The notes under the pieces are model-generated. The model was not told the DNA's origin, did not search any database, and saw only the letters and a program-made list of their open reading frames with translations. A stretch of 64,000 nt of DNA from the NCBI GenBank assembly GCA_001910725.1, contig MJGA01000003.1, positions 1,054,001 to 1,118,000 on the forward strand, read 5' to 3'. Shown here in pieces: positions 25,563 through 36,822 of this stretch. The stretch is from Phanerodontia chrysosporium (lineage: Eukaryota; Basidiomycota; Agaricomycetes; Polyporales; Phanerochaetaceae). How positions within the stretch are numbered: the first letter of the stretch is position 1; each line of letters begins with the position of its first letter. A program made the translations under genes and the position numbers.

Positions 25563-26777
25563 ATGACTGCGGACGCCCCAATGATTGGTGTTGAGACGCC
25601 CGAAAACTCTAGGATACCCTTGTACGAGGGCAGCACTCAGTTTCGTCATTGGCGGTTCTCTCCAGAGCAACTAGCGGAGACGCGGCGTTCACTCAACGCT
25701 GCAGCCGTAGCTGTTATCCGCGATGCGTTCGAAAGTGATCAGGTAAGCTCCAGTCGATTTGCAGAGGAATCAAATACTGAACTCAGAACGGCAGCCGGGT
25801 TCATCATCGCAAGTTTCCTTCCTGACTGCAGATGAAGAGAACCTGCTAGTGAAGCTTTACCTCGGGAAAATACCACAGCTTTGTGGTATATTCCGATTCC
25901 CAGAAGAAGTGGAGGCCACAGCAATGTCGTACCTCAAGCGATTCTACCTCAAAAACACGGTCATGGATTGGCATCCAAAGAACGTGATGTACGGCTCGGA
26001 TGGAATTGCCTCTCACAGAGCACACGTACTCACGTTGCAACCAGGCTAACGGTTGTCTTCCTGGCGACGAAGACAACCAATTATCCTATTCCTTTGGATG
26101 CGTACGCCAGTCGTATCCCGAAAACGGCTCCAGACGATGTACTTGAACTCGAGTTCCTTGTGGCGCAAAGCCTCGGGTTCGACTTCACGGTATGGCATGC
26201 ACATCGGGCATTGTGGGGCCTATGGCTCGACATACAGGTGCGCGCCTTGGTACTGCTGCAAAGCAATACTCACCTGAAGCTTCGTCAGACGTTGCCAGAT
26301 ATACCCCTAGATGACCTGAGCAAGGCGTACGACGGCGCTTTGACGAATATTCGCGCGTCCCGCCTCACGGATGCGGAGTTCATCTATACGCCGTCGCAAA
26401 TAGCGCTTGCCTGCCTTTCTATTGCTTCCCCTGCGCTGGCTTCTGCGTGGCTGCGCTCGAAGTCCGGCCAGGGATCGGATGAGACCATAACCACAATCCT
26501 GGAGCCTCTGCAAGCGATGATTCTTTCGCAAGGGTCGCTTCCGGATGTTGAAGCTGTCCGCGAGGTTGATAGACGTCTTCGGCTATGCAAAAATCCTGAG
26601 AAGATTCCAGGGACCAATGCATATAACAAGAAAGTCGCTGAGAAGCAGAGGAAAGCAGAGGAGAAACGACTACGGAAAGCCGAGCTTCAGCGCAAAGCGA
26701 TGGAGGATGGAGATCCCTTTGGAAGCACCCTTGCTGCGCAGACGGCGGACTTGGATGACGACGACGATGACGAGTAA
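25563..26777 (+). CDS. ccl1: Cyclin H-like subunit of the CDK-activating kinase (TFIIH)
   Basis: Partner of Cdk7/Kin28 in TFIIH; activates CDKs and phosphorylates the RNA polymerase II tail. The start at 25563 gives STQFRHWRFSPEQLAETRRSLN, a typical cyclin H N-terminus. Intron 1 is about 52 nt (GTAAGC...CGGCAG) with a TACTGAAC branch site, then the cyclin box VSFLTADEENLLVKLY, FRFPEEVEATAMSYLKRFYL and, after intron 2, MLTVVFLATKTTNYPI. Then FDFTVWHAHRALWGLWLDIQ and IPLDDLSKAYDGALTNIRASRLTDAEFIYTPSQIALACL. The C-terminus is Lys/Arg/Glu-rich, ending in an Asp tail. Family length and order are normal; intact. Confidence 0.92.
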
Positions 26778-27190
26778 GTGCTTTCGCGGTACCACGCTGG
26801 GTTACGTCCTGTGTTCGTCCCGTAACCTCGTGTTCCCATATTCCGCGTTTTGTACATAAGACCCTTTCGGCTCGACTGCGTTATACTGGTGCGGAGGCTT
26901 CCTCCGTTATTGAAATGTCCCCATATGGGCCGTTCTTGATTGCATCCAGCTCGTTGCCGTCGTTCGACACAGCGTCGGGGACCGGTGTGTGCGCGCGCCT
27001 GAGAGGCCGTGTCGCTTCCGGACTCAGGTTGAGCGCGTCTTCTGCGTCTGCCTCTCTCCACGACCCAGGCAAAAACAACGGTCTCGTTCTGGCCCTGTCT
27101 TGCCTCCGCCCTGCTCTCGCGGCTTTCTAGCCTGCAGCTCCCGGATTCTATTTAACGACCTTCACGAGTGGATACTTCAGCTAGTTCATC
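26778..27190. other. Intergenic region, cyclin H 3' side and CNH-GYF promoter
   Basis: 413 bp; no gene supported. Minus- and plus-strand ORFs crossing it lack domains. A C/T-rich stretch near 27050-27070 and 27195 suits the promoter and leader of the next gene. Confidence 0.4.
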
Positions 27191-30100
27191 ATGTCTCTGC
27201 CTCTCCTTCGACAACCAGCTGGCCTCTCGTCCGATACGCTCGACCCGCCTCCATCTCGAACGCGTGCGACACAGGACGATCAGTGGAGCGTACATGACAC
27301 TATAGAGTCTGAAGATGAGCGAGAGGAGGCGGCGACCCGTCAGGAAGATCTCACTATCCAACCAACTAAGCTGCCGACGGCGACGGACAAGACGCACGAG
27401 GTCGTCGAGTCTCCATCACCTACGGCTCCCAGCCCGACCACTGCACAGGATTCACAGCCTCGTGAAATGGACGCGAGCAGTGTGCACAGTCTACCAGTGG
27501 TCCAGGTGACTGAGCACTCCAACTTGAACGAACCCATGACTTCACGTAGCGCGAGCTCGTCGTACCTGTACCACCATCTTCGGGTCTCACACCGACTGCC
27601 CCATCTTCGCTGGATCGAAGAAATCGTCACCGGTCGGCCATGGATGTGAGTACTGAATTCGAGGATGATGTGGAACAGCGCTGACCGTTACAGACCCGTG
27701 CATCAAACCGTATATCCGGCTTTTTCTCTAATCTCATCCACCGACGAGACCCTCTACCAGCACCGGCAGCTCGCGATGCGACACCGTTATCCACGCCGAC
27801 GCCGAAGGATTCGTCTCGGGCATCGTCACCCATGCCATCACGGCCCTCAACCCCACCACCCCCGCTCCCTGCTCCCTCCTTGAGCGACCTGGGACTCTCG
27901 CTCTCTTCGGTCACAGGCCCTTTGTCACCATCCCACTTCAGTTCTCCACCCTGTAGTGGTGCGTTTTTGCAACCGCATTACTTGTTACTGTGCCATGCAC
28001 AAGGTCTCGACGTTCTGCCATTGGTGTCACCTCCTGCACCGCAACCATACTCTCTGATCCGTCGCGTACCCTTCAAGAGCGTGGTGGTCATGGAACACCG
28101 TGGAGTTCTGGTCGCCATTGCCGGCAGGAGGGACGGCGTTCGCGTATACGCCTTAGAAGAGGTCAGGCGCGCAGTTGAATGGAGAATTGATATGGAGGTC
28201 AAGCGGGAGCGTGAAAAATCCCGCCGGGAGGAGCTCAAGAGGGCTCTCATTGCGAGCCACGAAGGACGTGATAAGAGTCTCAACGGTCGCAAGGACATTG
28301 GGCGAGGGTTACCACCGTTCCCTTCGACTTCGAAATCCAAGCCGGATAGGCGGGCCACTGTATCTGTTGGCAATTCGTCCGCTTCAAGTGTTTCGCGGCA
28401 CGCGACGGTTAAGCGACCCAAAACACCTCCAGTCCCTGTGCCAACTGGGCCTCCTCCCGCTTACAGCGGTCCCATGAGCTCCAGATCGCGGAGTAATTCC
28501 ACTGTACCGATCAACCCCAACATGAATCGAGCCCGCACGACCTCGGTCAACGATGTGCTCGCTGGTACTGCCAACCGCACTTTGCTTGGGGACAACATGT
28601 CGCTTCATAGAGACGCGAAGGCGGATTGGGCGTCCAGTGACGATGAAGCTATCGACCCTGTCGCTGCTCCAAGCGGGAGCCAAGCTCTGGACGAGAGAAC
28701 GAGCGCGCTTTCTACGGCCAACAGCGCGCAGACGGTCACTCCCAATTCTGCAGGTCCTAGGCTAGAGGTTCCAAGATCACAGACTGCTCCTACGTCTCAG
28801 CCTCGGCGGAGGCCAGCCAACCTCGATCTCAGCTTGACTCGCGCTAACCCTCCGAGTAATGTCATCGCGACCGCCGCGCCGCCATCACCGACCCCGACGT
28901 TGCTCACTCTGCGCCAGACCTTGATGAGCTCTCCGGGGAGTACGGGAACCGTTCCGGCGCGGCGTACAACAAGCCCTCACAGGACGGATGGATCTACGAA
29001 CTTGGAATTTGAAGTAGATGAGGACGAAGAAGAAGTTGAACCGGTGCCGTCTTCGCCTACTACACCAACGCAAGAACGCATCAGTTTGGCTGAGGCACTG
29101 ATGGAAAGTCGACTACCGGATGTTGCTCCGCCTGGCACCACGCAAGATCAGGATGCCATTCTGCTCAGTAATGTTGCCAGCGGCGACGAGGACGTCTTAG
29201 GCAGCCCGCGAACGTCTGAGTCTTTCTCCACCCACACCCGGCGTAGTATTGGCGATGCTTCCATGCGGCGGCGGCGGAGATGGTCGGTATTCGATGGGTT
29301 CTTCCAACCAACGCAGCCACCTCCAGGTGCTGAGATCGCCTCGGACAGTAATGTGCCTCCACCGGCTCCTCCACCAGATCCCCAGGAGCGCCAGCCTGGC
29401 ACGCTGTCGCGGTCTCAGTCAACTCGCGCACTGACTACAATAACGCAACCTGCATCTGACAGTAACCTTCCTCGGCCGTCTACTGCACCAGGACGTGATG
29501 GCAGCGTCCGCTCTTTGCCAGCTAGCGCGCATTCGCACGGTACGACACCGTCAACCCACTCAACAGCATCTCAAGCTTCTCGATTCCTGCCACGTATAAT
29601 CACAAACGCATTCCACGGAAGGCGCTCTGACGATACCCCAGGCTCGCCCAGGACTGTAGAGAGTGACGGCCGGAAGAGTCTGGCCACACCGGTGACAACC
29701 GCTGCACCCGCGCCGAAGTTAGAGTACGTCAAGCTCCCTGGTACCAAGGGGTCCGTCATGATCAAGGCCGTTGAGACCGCTAAGAAGAGGTAAGCATATC
29801 TCATCCTGTCGGTTCGCGGTCGTACTAAACTGAAAGCAGTTTCCTTGCCATCCTCTGCGGGGACAATGGAGAGAAAGTCGAACTCTTTGCCGGGACTTAC
29901 CGCACAGCGCTCGGCCTGTCTCGGACGTTCATTCTTCCAGACTCGCCGAGATCTTTGGAGCTGCAACTGCAGGGCGATGATCTTGTCGAGGTCTTCCTTG
30001 TGTTCTCGCAGAACGTCTTCGGTCTCGAGCCTGCCACAGTTCGGGTACGGGAGGTTAGGATAGGGCGCGCGGAACGACGGGCTGCGCGTAGGCGACTGCG

Positions 30101-31533
30101 AGAGACCCAACAAGCTGCTGAGACTGCTGGGCGGACAATACCCCCGGGGAGGACGATACCGCTGTGAATGTCACCATCGGTGTCTCTATAACCCCTGCAT
30201 CCCCTGCACCCAATGGCAACGGCGAAAATACCGAGTTCACGCCGCTTTCAAGTCCGATGCCCGGTACGGTCCATCCAGCCGACACACAACCTACCACTCC
30301 AGCAACGGAGACGGGCAGTGTTGCAATATCTTCCGTCAACGCTGACGAGCTGGCGACATTAGCAGCAGCGCAAACCAGCCCTTATACGACGTTCCAGCAG
30401 CTCACCTTCGCGCCCAACTTCCCACTAGCGAGTATCGCAGATGAGTACATCATTCCTCCGACATATCCCTCCTTCCTCGACTACAGAAGGCGCTTCGAGC
30501 CGGACTCAGAAGACCAGGACCTCGCACAAGTGCAGTTCACCCCGCCAGGGCTTCCTGCCCCTGTCGTCGCACCACCATCTCAGTGGTTCTATAAGGACCC
30601 GAAAGGCGTTGTACACGGTGAGTATTGTCACAGGGGTATCACTGCCGTCTCTGATGGTAATTTGCAGGGCCTTGGACCGCGGCTGTCATGCAACAGTGGT
30701 TCAAGGAGGGTCTCCTTCCCCTGGACCTCCCCGTCCGGAGAGAAGAGGACACTGAGTATGTTCTGCTAAAGGATCTTCGGCTGCAATGCGTGGACCCAAT
30801 GTATCCCTTCAAGTCTCCGTCTCCACCTCCACCAGCAGCTCCGCCGGGTCAACTAGTGCCACCAGTCGATCCCGCCAAGCCTCTCCTTCACCCCATATCT
30901 CTGCTTGCTCAGCCAAAGCACTTCGGTCCACCCGCACTATTCTTCTCTTCTCGTGGCGGACACAGTACGACGATCGTCGATGCTAGAGGCCGTTCTGTGC
31001 TCAAAGGGAGGTTCATGTGGAGCCCGGATGACGACGATGAGAATGCTCTCTTGTCGGGTTCTCCGCGCCTTGGCGATGTGAGGCGGCTCGAAGCCTTCGA
31101 TGTCAAAGACCGGGCAGTACTCGTTGCTATGCGTCAGGGAGGCCTCGAGGTGGTCGACTTTGGCGACGCGCTGCTCCTTCCCGCCGACCATTCTCGCACG
31201 CTGTTCCCCCACTTCCATCCACCGACGTCAAGTGTCAACCGTCGCAGCTCGTTTGTATGGAAGATAGGAACTCCTACGACTTCTTCATCTGGACCCCCAT
31301 TACCGGCACTGCCAGCAAAAATACCCCATCGCTTTCACTCCAAAAAGCAAAGTGCAGCACTTGCCAGGTCTCCAGGGCGGAACGATTTCTCGGGTTCGAC
31401 GGACGCCGACCCTGACCACCCGCGAGACGAGGTCTTCTTCCTCGGACGGAAGGATGATGACGTGTACTTTTGCGAGAGGAGATATGGTGCCTTCCGGATT
31501 CTCAGGATTTCTCCGTTGTCATCGCCCGCGTGA
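27191..31533 (+). CDS. CNH-type and GYF-domain fusion protein
   Basis: The start at 27191 gives a disordered Ser/Pro/Glu-rich N-terminus. The CNH (citron homology)-like part is interrupted by low complexity: LQPHYLLLCHAQGLDVL, PYSLIRRVPFKSVVVMEHRGVLVAIAGRRDGVRVYALEEVRRAVEWRIDMEVKRER, then after about 500 disordered residues MIKAVETAKKSFLAILCGDNGEKVELFAGTYRTALGLSRTFILPDSPRSLELQLQGDDL. The C-terminal half has a GYF domain (QWFYKDPKGVVHGPW...MQQWFKEGLLPLDLPVRR), which binds Pro-rich peptides, and a conserved tail with FHSKKQ. Introns lie at about 27649-27694, 29790-29840 and 30617-30667. Frame breaks: one extra base is needed at GGG 30127-30129; near 27550 either a 45-nt intron or one more missing base. 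Probable role in polarity or RNA-related adaptors, by analogy only. Confidence 0.72.
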
Positions 31534-31789
31534 GGCGGTTTGTACTGATGACGGTTTCTTTTCGATGTTCTTGGTGATACCTGCTTTATTTCATTGCACG
31601 CAAGCTAGACATGCCCCCTGGACCATCCTCATCACCACCCTCATCGCCGCATCCATGTTATACCACGCAATACCTCTATCCATATATTATTTTACATAAT
31701 TGTGCAATAAAATCATGCATTACTGTAACAAAGCCCGAGGTACTGGGGTATCGAAACATCTAGGATGGGTAGGTCCCAATAATGATCAT

Positions 31790-33488
31790 CTAAGTAAGCT
31801 GCTTCGTCCGTTTCAGAGACTTCACCCAATCATATACATCGTTTTTCTCCACCTCCAGCCCGTGTTCGGACAAAAGGTGTCTACGGAAATCGTATGCCCG
31901 AGTAAACACGTACTGGCAGCGCTTTCCGCTACCATCTCCCTGCGTAAGCCCAGGAACCAGGCTGTGGAGGTCAGGGAAGGGACAGCATAGCGTACGCGGA
32001 GAGGCCAACTGCTCCTGCGCACGTCTCACGTAGGACATTCCGGTAATATCGTCTATGCGGACATCTCGTGGCTGAGGTGCATTGTCGGCTGCGCCTGCGC
32101 CACCGGCCTCAGAGTCGTCCGCTGTTTCGTCCCCAGCCCGGTCGGCTTTATGAAGCTTCCCAAGATGGCGTTGCAGAAGGTGCTTGTAGCCGAAAGTACG
32201 GCCACAAGACTCGTGAGGACAGACAAAGTCGCGGCGCCCGAGGTGGTTGACGTTGCGATGATTCATGAGGGCCTTTTTCTGCAAATGCGATTCAGCACAT
32301 GAAGATGATACACACGAGACCGACGTACAGATTTGAAGTCCTTCGTGCAACCGTCTACGTCGCATTTCCAATCGCGGCCGATGTCGCCGCCTCTTCGCTT
32401 CTTGCGAGGAGGCTCGTCTTCATCGGCACTATCGGCGTCGGACTCGGGAGCAAGCGCGTCTTCAACTTCCGTTTGCTCGTGTACCTTCATGTGAACCCTC
32501 AGCCCTTTATGCGACTTGAAGGTTTTGCCATTGCAGGACGGGTGAGCACATGATGGCGGGTGATCAGTCCGCATGTGGTGCTGGAGAGCTGTCCAAGTAG
32601 GATAGAACACAGGCAAGCTGTTGTTGCCAGCAAGACAGTCTGCGTGGACGCATGTATACCTTTTCTCTAGGGAGGCCGGTTAATACCATTCAAGGGAAGG
32701 TATCAGTACTTTACGAACCATCATGAGTCTTCAGGTGGCCACGCAACTTTTGGTTCGTTGAGAAAGATTTGTCGCAGCCCGGGTGGCTACACCGATATGG
32801 TTTTGTACCAGGAGGTGCATGAACTAAGCATATATGCTCTCGCAACTGATGGTGCTTCATGAAGGCAGCGTCACATGAAGGCTCCGTACACTGCACGACG
32901 AATGCATTAACGCCACATGTCATCTGGGCGGCCAATATACGACGCACCTTAAAGGGCTTCTCGCCTCTATGCAGTTCACTATGCACCCGTAGATGCTGTG
33001 CAGTCCAGAAGCGCTTCTCGCATCCAGGTTCCTCGCAGACAAAGGGCCTAGCAGACGCAGGGAGATGTGAACGGGTGTGGGCCTGCAGATGGGTTTCTCG
33101 AAGATAACTCTTGTGGCAAGTTTTGCAAGTAAACGGGCGCTGCACAAGCCATGAGTTGCTTTTTCGACATGAAAAGCGGCGTAACACATACGTCTCCAGT
33201 ATGAGACCTTTCGTGCTCTGCTAAACGGCACGGCTTAGTGTACGCTTTGGTACAGCCCTCATGGCTACACCTATAGCGTCTCTCCCTGGGCTTGCGGCTT
33301 GGAGCCCTTTCAGCAGAGGACAGATCCTCCTTTTGAGCATCGGTGTCGTATTCAGACTCGGTATGAGATGGGTCGCCAGACAAAGACGAGGGTTCAAGGC
33401 GGAGGGAGAACTCGACGTCTACGGAGCATGCTTTACGCTTTCCGAGTACAGTGGATGTTGTTGCGGGAGCATAGGAGGTTGAGGCCAT
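31790..33488 (-). CDS. Transcription factor IIIA (C2H2 zinc fingers)
   Basis: TFIIIA binds the internal promoter of 5S rRNA genes and recruits RNA polymerase III; it also binds 5S rRNA. The start at 33488 (MASTSYAPATTSTVLGKRK) leads to nine C2H2 fingers: YRCSHEGCTKAYTKPCRLAEHERSH; FTCKTCHKSYLRETHLQAH; FVCEEPGCEKRF; FKCTEPSCDAAF; YRCSHPGCDKSF; a long-linker finger YTCVHADC; CAHPSCNGKTFKSHKGL; WKCDVDGCTKDF; FVCPHESCGRTF. A tenth, degenerate finger near the end reads KRCQYVFTRAYDFRRHLLSEH. The acidic spacer PESDADSADEDEPPRKKRR, with a nuclear signal, separates fingers 7 and 8, which fits the split arrangement of fungal TFIIIA. Several short introns; intact. Confidence 0.88.
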
Positions 33489-34430
33489 GAGTTACACCTC
33501 GAGGATGGCCCGCGACCGAAAGCGTGCCTGGACGAGGAGAGGGAACAGAGTACGTGAAAGACATGGATATTTTGGACGCCGACAAGCTGAACCCGAGTAC
33601 GCCTCTTGCCTTTTATGGGACCAAGGCGGACTTCCCTCTACCACAACTAAGCACCCTCCGTCCGTTTGCTGCAGGTCATGCAGACGAGTGCTGCTCACAA
33701 GCGGTACACTTTCATTCTGCAGATATTGTAACCTGCGTCGTTCCGCATCTTGGCGTTGTCGTCTGCAGGATCATACTAAGTTTGATATTCGAAATACGAC
33801 TTCAAGTTATGTCCTGTCGGCGAACGCAGCACAATTAGGCTAATAGGCGGCTCGGCGCCGGATACTTCACCTTCACTCTTCCTGCGCCGTGAGTGAATGG
33901 AGACATATGCAAATCGGCCGTTGTCAAGTGGTACGTCGAGATGCAATTGCCGGTAAGTAAGGTTCCAGACGTTGCTTCGTTCGTTCACTAACCTTACACT
34001 CGAGTAGCTACAGGGATGCGGATATTGTTCGCAATATCAGACGTGGCTCTGATGGGCTAGCACGATGCGCAACTTGGAGCGTCGTCGCTGCTACTACGTT
34101 GGAGTAGCCCACTTGTCTACACGCCATGCCGAGCACGCCATGCCCGCATCCCGCAGGCCAGAAGACATCCCAGGCACAACCATACCGACGGCGATGATGC
34201 TCCTTGCCGGCCGGGTTGTCTCGACATGCAACGATGCGCCTCGCCTTGGATCTCCATAATGTGTTGGTGTCCGCCCTGTCGCAGCTAACGACCATTCAGT
34301 CTTCATTATACTTTCTTCTCAGGCACATGAACCGTGAGCTGTGGTCACCACCGGATACTACCTGACCTCAATCTTGATATTCCCACATATAAGCGGCAGC
34401 ACAAGTGCTCCCTCCGAGTCGATCCATGAC
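33489..34430. other. Divergent intergenic region between TFIIIA and membrane-protein gene
   Basis: About 940 bp. Small ORFs (33487-33843, 34008-34295, 34094-34306) have no domain or coding-like character. It must hold both promoters. I see no repeat. Confidence 0.45.
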
Positions 34431-36576
34431 ATGCCTCCTCCATTCGTCGGTAATGAAGCGTCGTTCGAGGTATACTCGCGTGCGTCGTCGTCATCGTCGA
34501 GTTGCTGTGGTTCTTCGCCGAATATCGTGGTCATCAAACTTCACACAACGGTCGTAATCCCAAACTACGACTTGTATTACAGCGCTCCGATAGACGCATT
34601 CAATCCACCATACCATGCTCTTGCTGATGGCTCACTCGTCGCAACACCTTTCATCACAGACGTCCGCGGCGCAAATCTTCTCCTGGTTCTCCTCAGTGCT
34701 GCCGCGACCTTCTTCTTTATCAACACATTTTGGGCGGCATCTTTCCTACGCAAAGGCAACATCAAGAACAAGACTCTGTTGTACTTCCTGCTCGCAAGCC
34801 AGGCCCTAGGTGTTGCCGCTATGGGGTCTCTACTAGCGACTTATTTTGATCAATTCGCAAATTGTAATATGTATGTAGTGGAATTTCCCCCGTTATTATT
34901 TCCCGCCTCTCACGTCGTCTATAAGGATAAGCAGCTTCGTCAAGATTTGCACGGGCATATCTCACACTCTTTTGGTACGCGCATGAACCTACTACTATGC
35001 AGGAGAGGATAATCATCAGTCTCACAGATGACCGGGATACTGGGTTACAAAGCGTATCGGTGCCTGAATAGCTCCCGCTTTGTGCTCGCCGTGCTGTCCA
35101 TCCTAAGGACAAGCATGGTAGGCTTGCTAGTCGCTAACGTCATCAAATCACGGGTACCTCGTAGACTATCTGGCAAGTCATTGACCCAAGGTCTGGTATC
35201 TCGTCACTAATATTCTGTATAGGGAGCTGCTTCGCAACGGGGACAACTGGAATCATGCCCTACATCGTTATCGTGCAAACGGCTGAAGCTGCCTTTATAT
35301 GCGCTTGCTGTAAGCTGTTGTTCGCTCGCTAGGAGCGCACCCGTATTAACCGGACTGCAGTCATATATGCCGTCAGGAAGCACAACATGTATCAAGGACG
35401 GATCTCCGTGCAGACCACGTCTGATGTGCTCAAGAGTCTCAGACCACTAGGCGGTTTGGGCGATCTGGATCTCGATGTTGCGGCCTCTCAAGCGCGAGGG
35501 TGGTGGGATTACGTCCCGGAGGTCTCCCAAGTACAGCAAGGCTCGCAAGAACCCTTCGCCAACCAGACTTCCCCTTTTCATCACTCCGTCGTCCAATTCG
35601 TTGGCGGAAAACCTCCGAAGTCTGGAAATCCGTCCGCCGGACAGTTGTCGCGGAGTGTATCACGCAAAACATCCACGCGAACGAATACCGCTCCGGCCAT
35701 CTCCTTAAGGAGTCCTCCCTTGTCGCTGAATATTGATCGCATGAACCACGCTCTCAGGAAGGACATGCGCACGCAAAACGGATACCGTCCGCTATCCGGC
35801 GCATCATCCGTCATAAGCCGCCTAAGCAAATACCTTTCACGGATGCAATCTTTCAGGAAAATGTTGACGGACGAGGTACGCACTTCACGATTGAGACACC
35901 ACCTCGTGCTAAGGTGTATTCGTTGCAGCTCTATTACACCGCATTCATAACAGTCACGTTCTTGGCTATGGCAATCGTTGCGCTCGTCGGCAGCAGGCAA
36001 CGATGGTTCATGACGTCTCTCGGCTGGGTCTGTCTCGACTGTAAGCGCGCTCGATTCTTCCAAGCTCCACATTGTCTGACGCAGCGAAAAGGGATATTTA
36101 TATCGGCTTTCACTATGCACAGTTTCAGCCGCGTAGTTCGCCGCCACGAACGAGAGGCTATTCTGCAAAGCGCTGCGGTCTGGAACCCCGTGTACCGTGC
36201 AGAGTCGAGGTCGCGACGCGTCGTCCCGCCGCGTAAGAACACGGACAATCCATTCAGTCGCGCCGACGTCACGCCCAAACCACAACCACCAGCAAGACTG
36301 TCCGACCCTTTCGCGGATTTCGTGCCCAACACGGAATTCGGTAGTACCAACCCGGACCTCCTGGCGGAGGAGTCCGCAAGAAGGTCCATGCCCGCCATCT
36401 CCGAGTTGACGCCTCTACCACGCTCCCGTCAAGGCTCGAGCAGCAGTTCGTCTAGCTCGGACTCTGTCTTCGATGTCACTTCGCCGGAAGTTGATCTCAC
36501 AGCTGTACCCCTCCACGGCGGTGAACAGTACTACAAAGTAGAGAACCCTTTTGACTCTATCTACGAAGCGATATGA
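34431..36576 (+). CDS. Multi-pass membrane protein of unknown function
   Basis: The start at 34431 (MPPPFVGNEASF) opens a Ser-rich N-terminus. Hydrophobic segments follow: ANLLLVLLSAAATFFFINTF, LLYFLLASQALGVAAMGSLL, and, after introns, FVLAVLSILRTSMVGLLVANV, IMPYIVIVQTAEAAFICACF and, after about 150 hydrophilic residues, LYYTAFITVTFLAMAIVALV. The C-terminal tail is long, with Ser runs and NPFDSIYEAI at the end. The arrangement recalls fungal membrane proteins with several helices, a large basic loop and a tail; I recognise no family. Introns appear after CNMY (about 34873-35028), around 35155-35225 and 35300-35360, with one between about 35870 and 35910 and another at about 36042-36120. Exon joins are approximate. 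Confidence 0.6.
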
Positions 36577-36822
36577 ATGTAGTATACCTTTACGCTGACT
36601 ACGACAGTCACAAGAAAGCCCTCCCATAGTGAGAATTTCGTGACCGATATCCCTGTCCATGATTCATAACAAGCAGGTATCGCAGACTTGTCCTGAGTAT
36701 GGTACATACACCCAAGAGTTTCACAATTAGAAATGCAAGCGTGAAAGGTATCCGAGGTATACTTCGATGATTGCCAGTGTCCGCCAAAAATACAGAACAC
36801 CCATGGCTCTCGCAGAGCCAGC

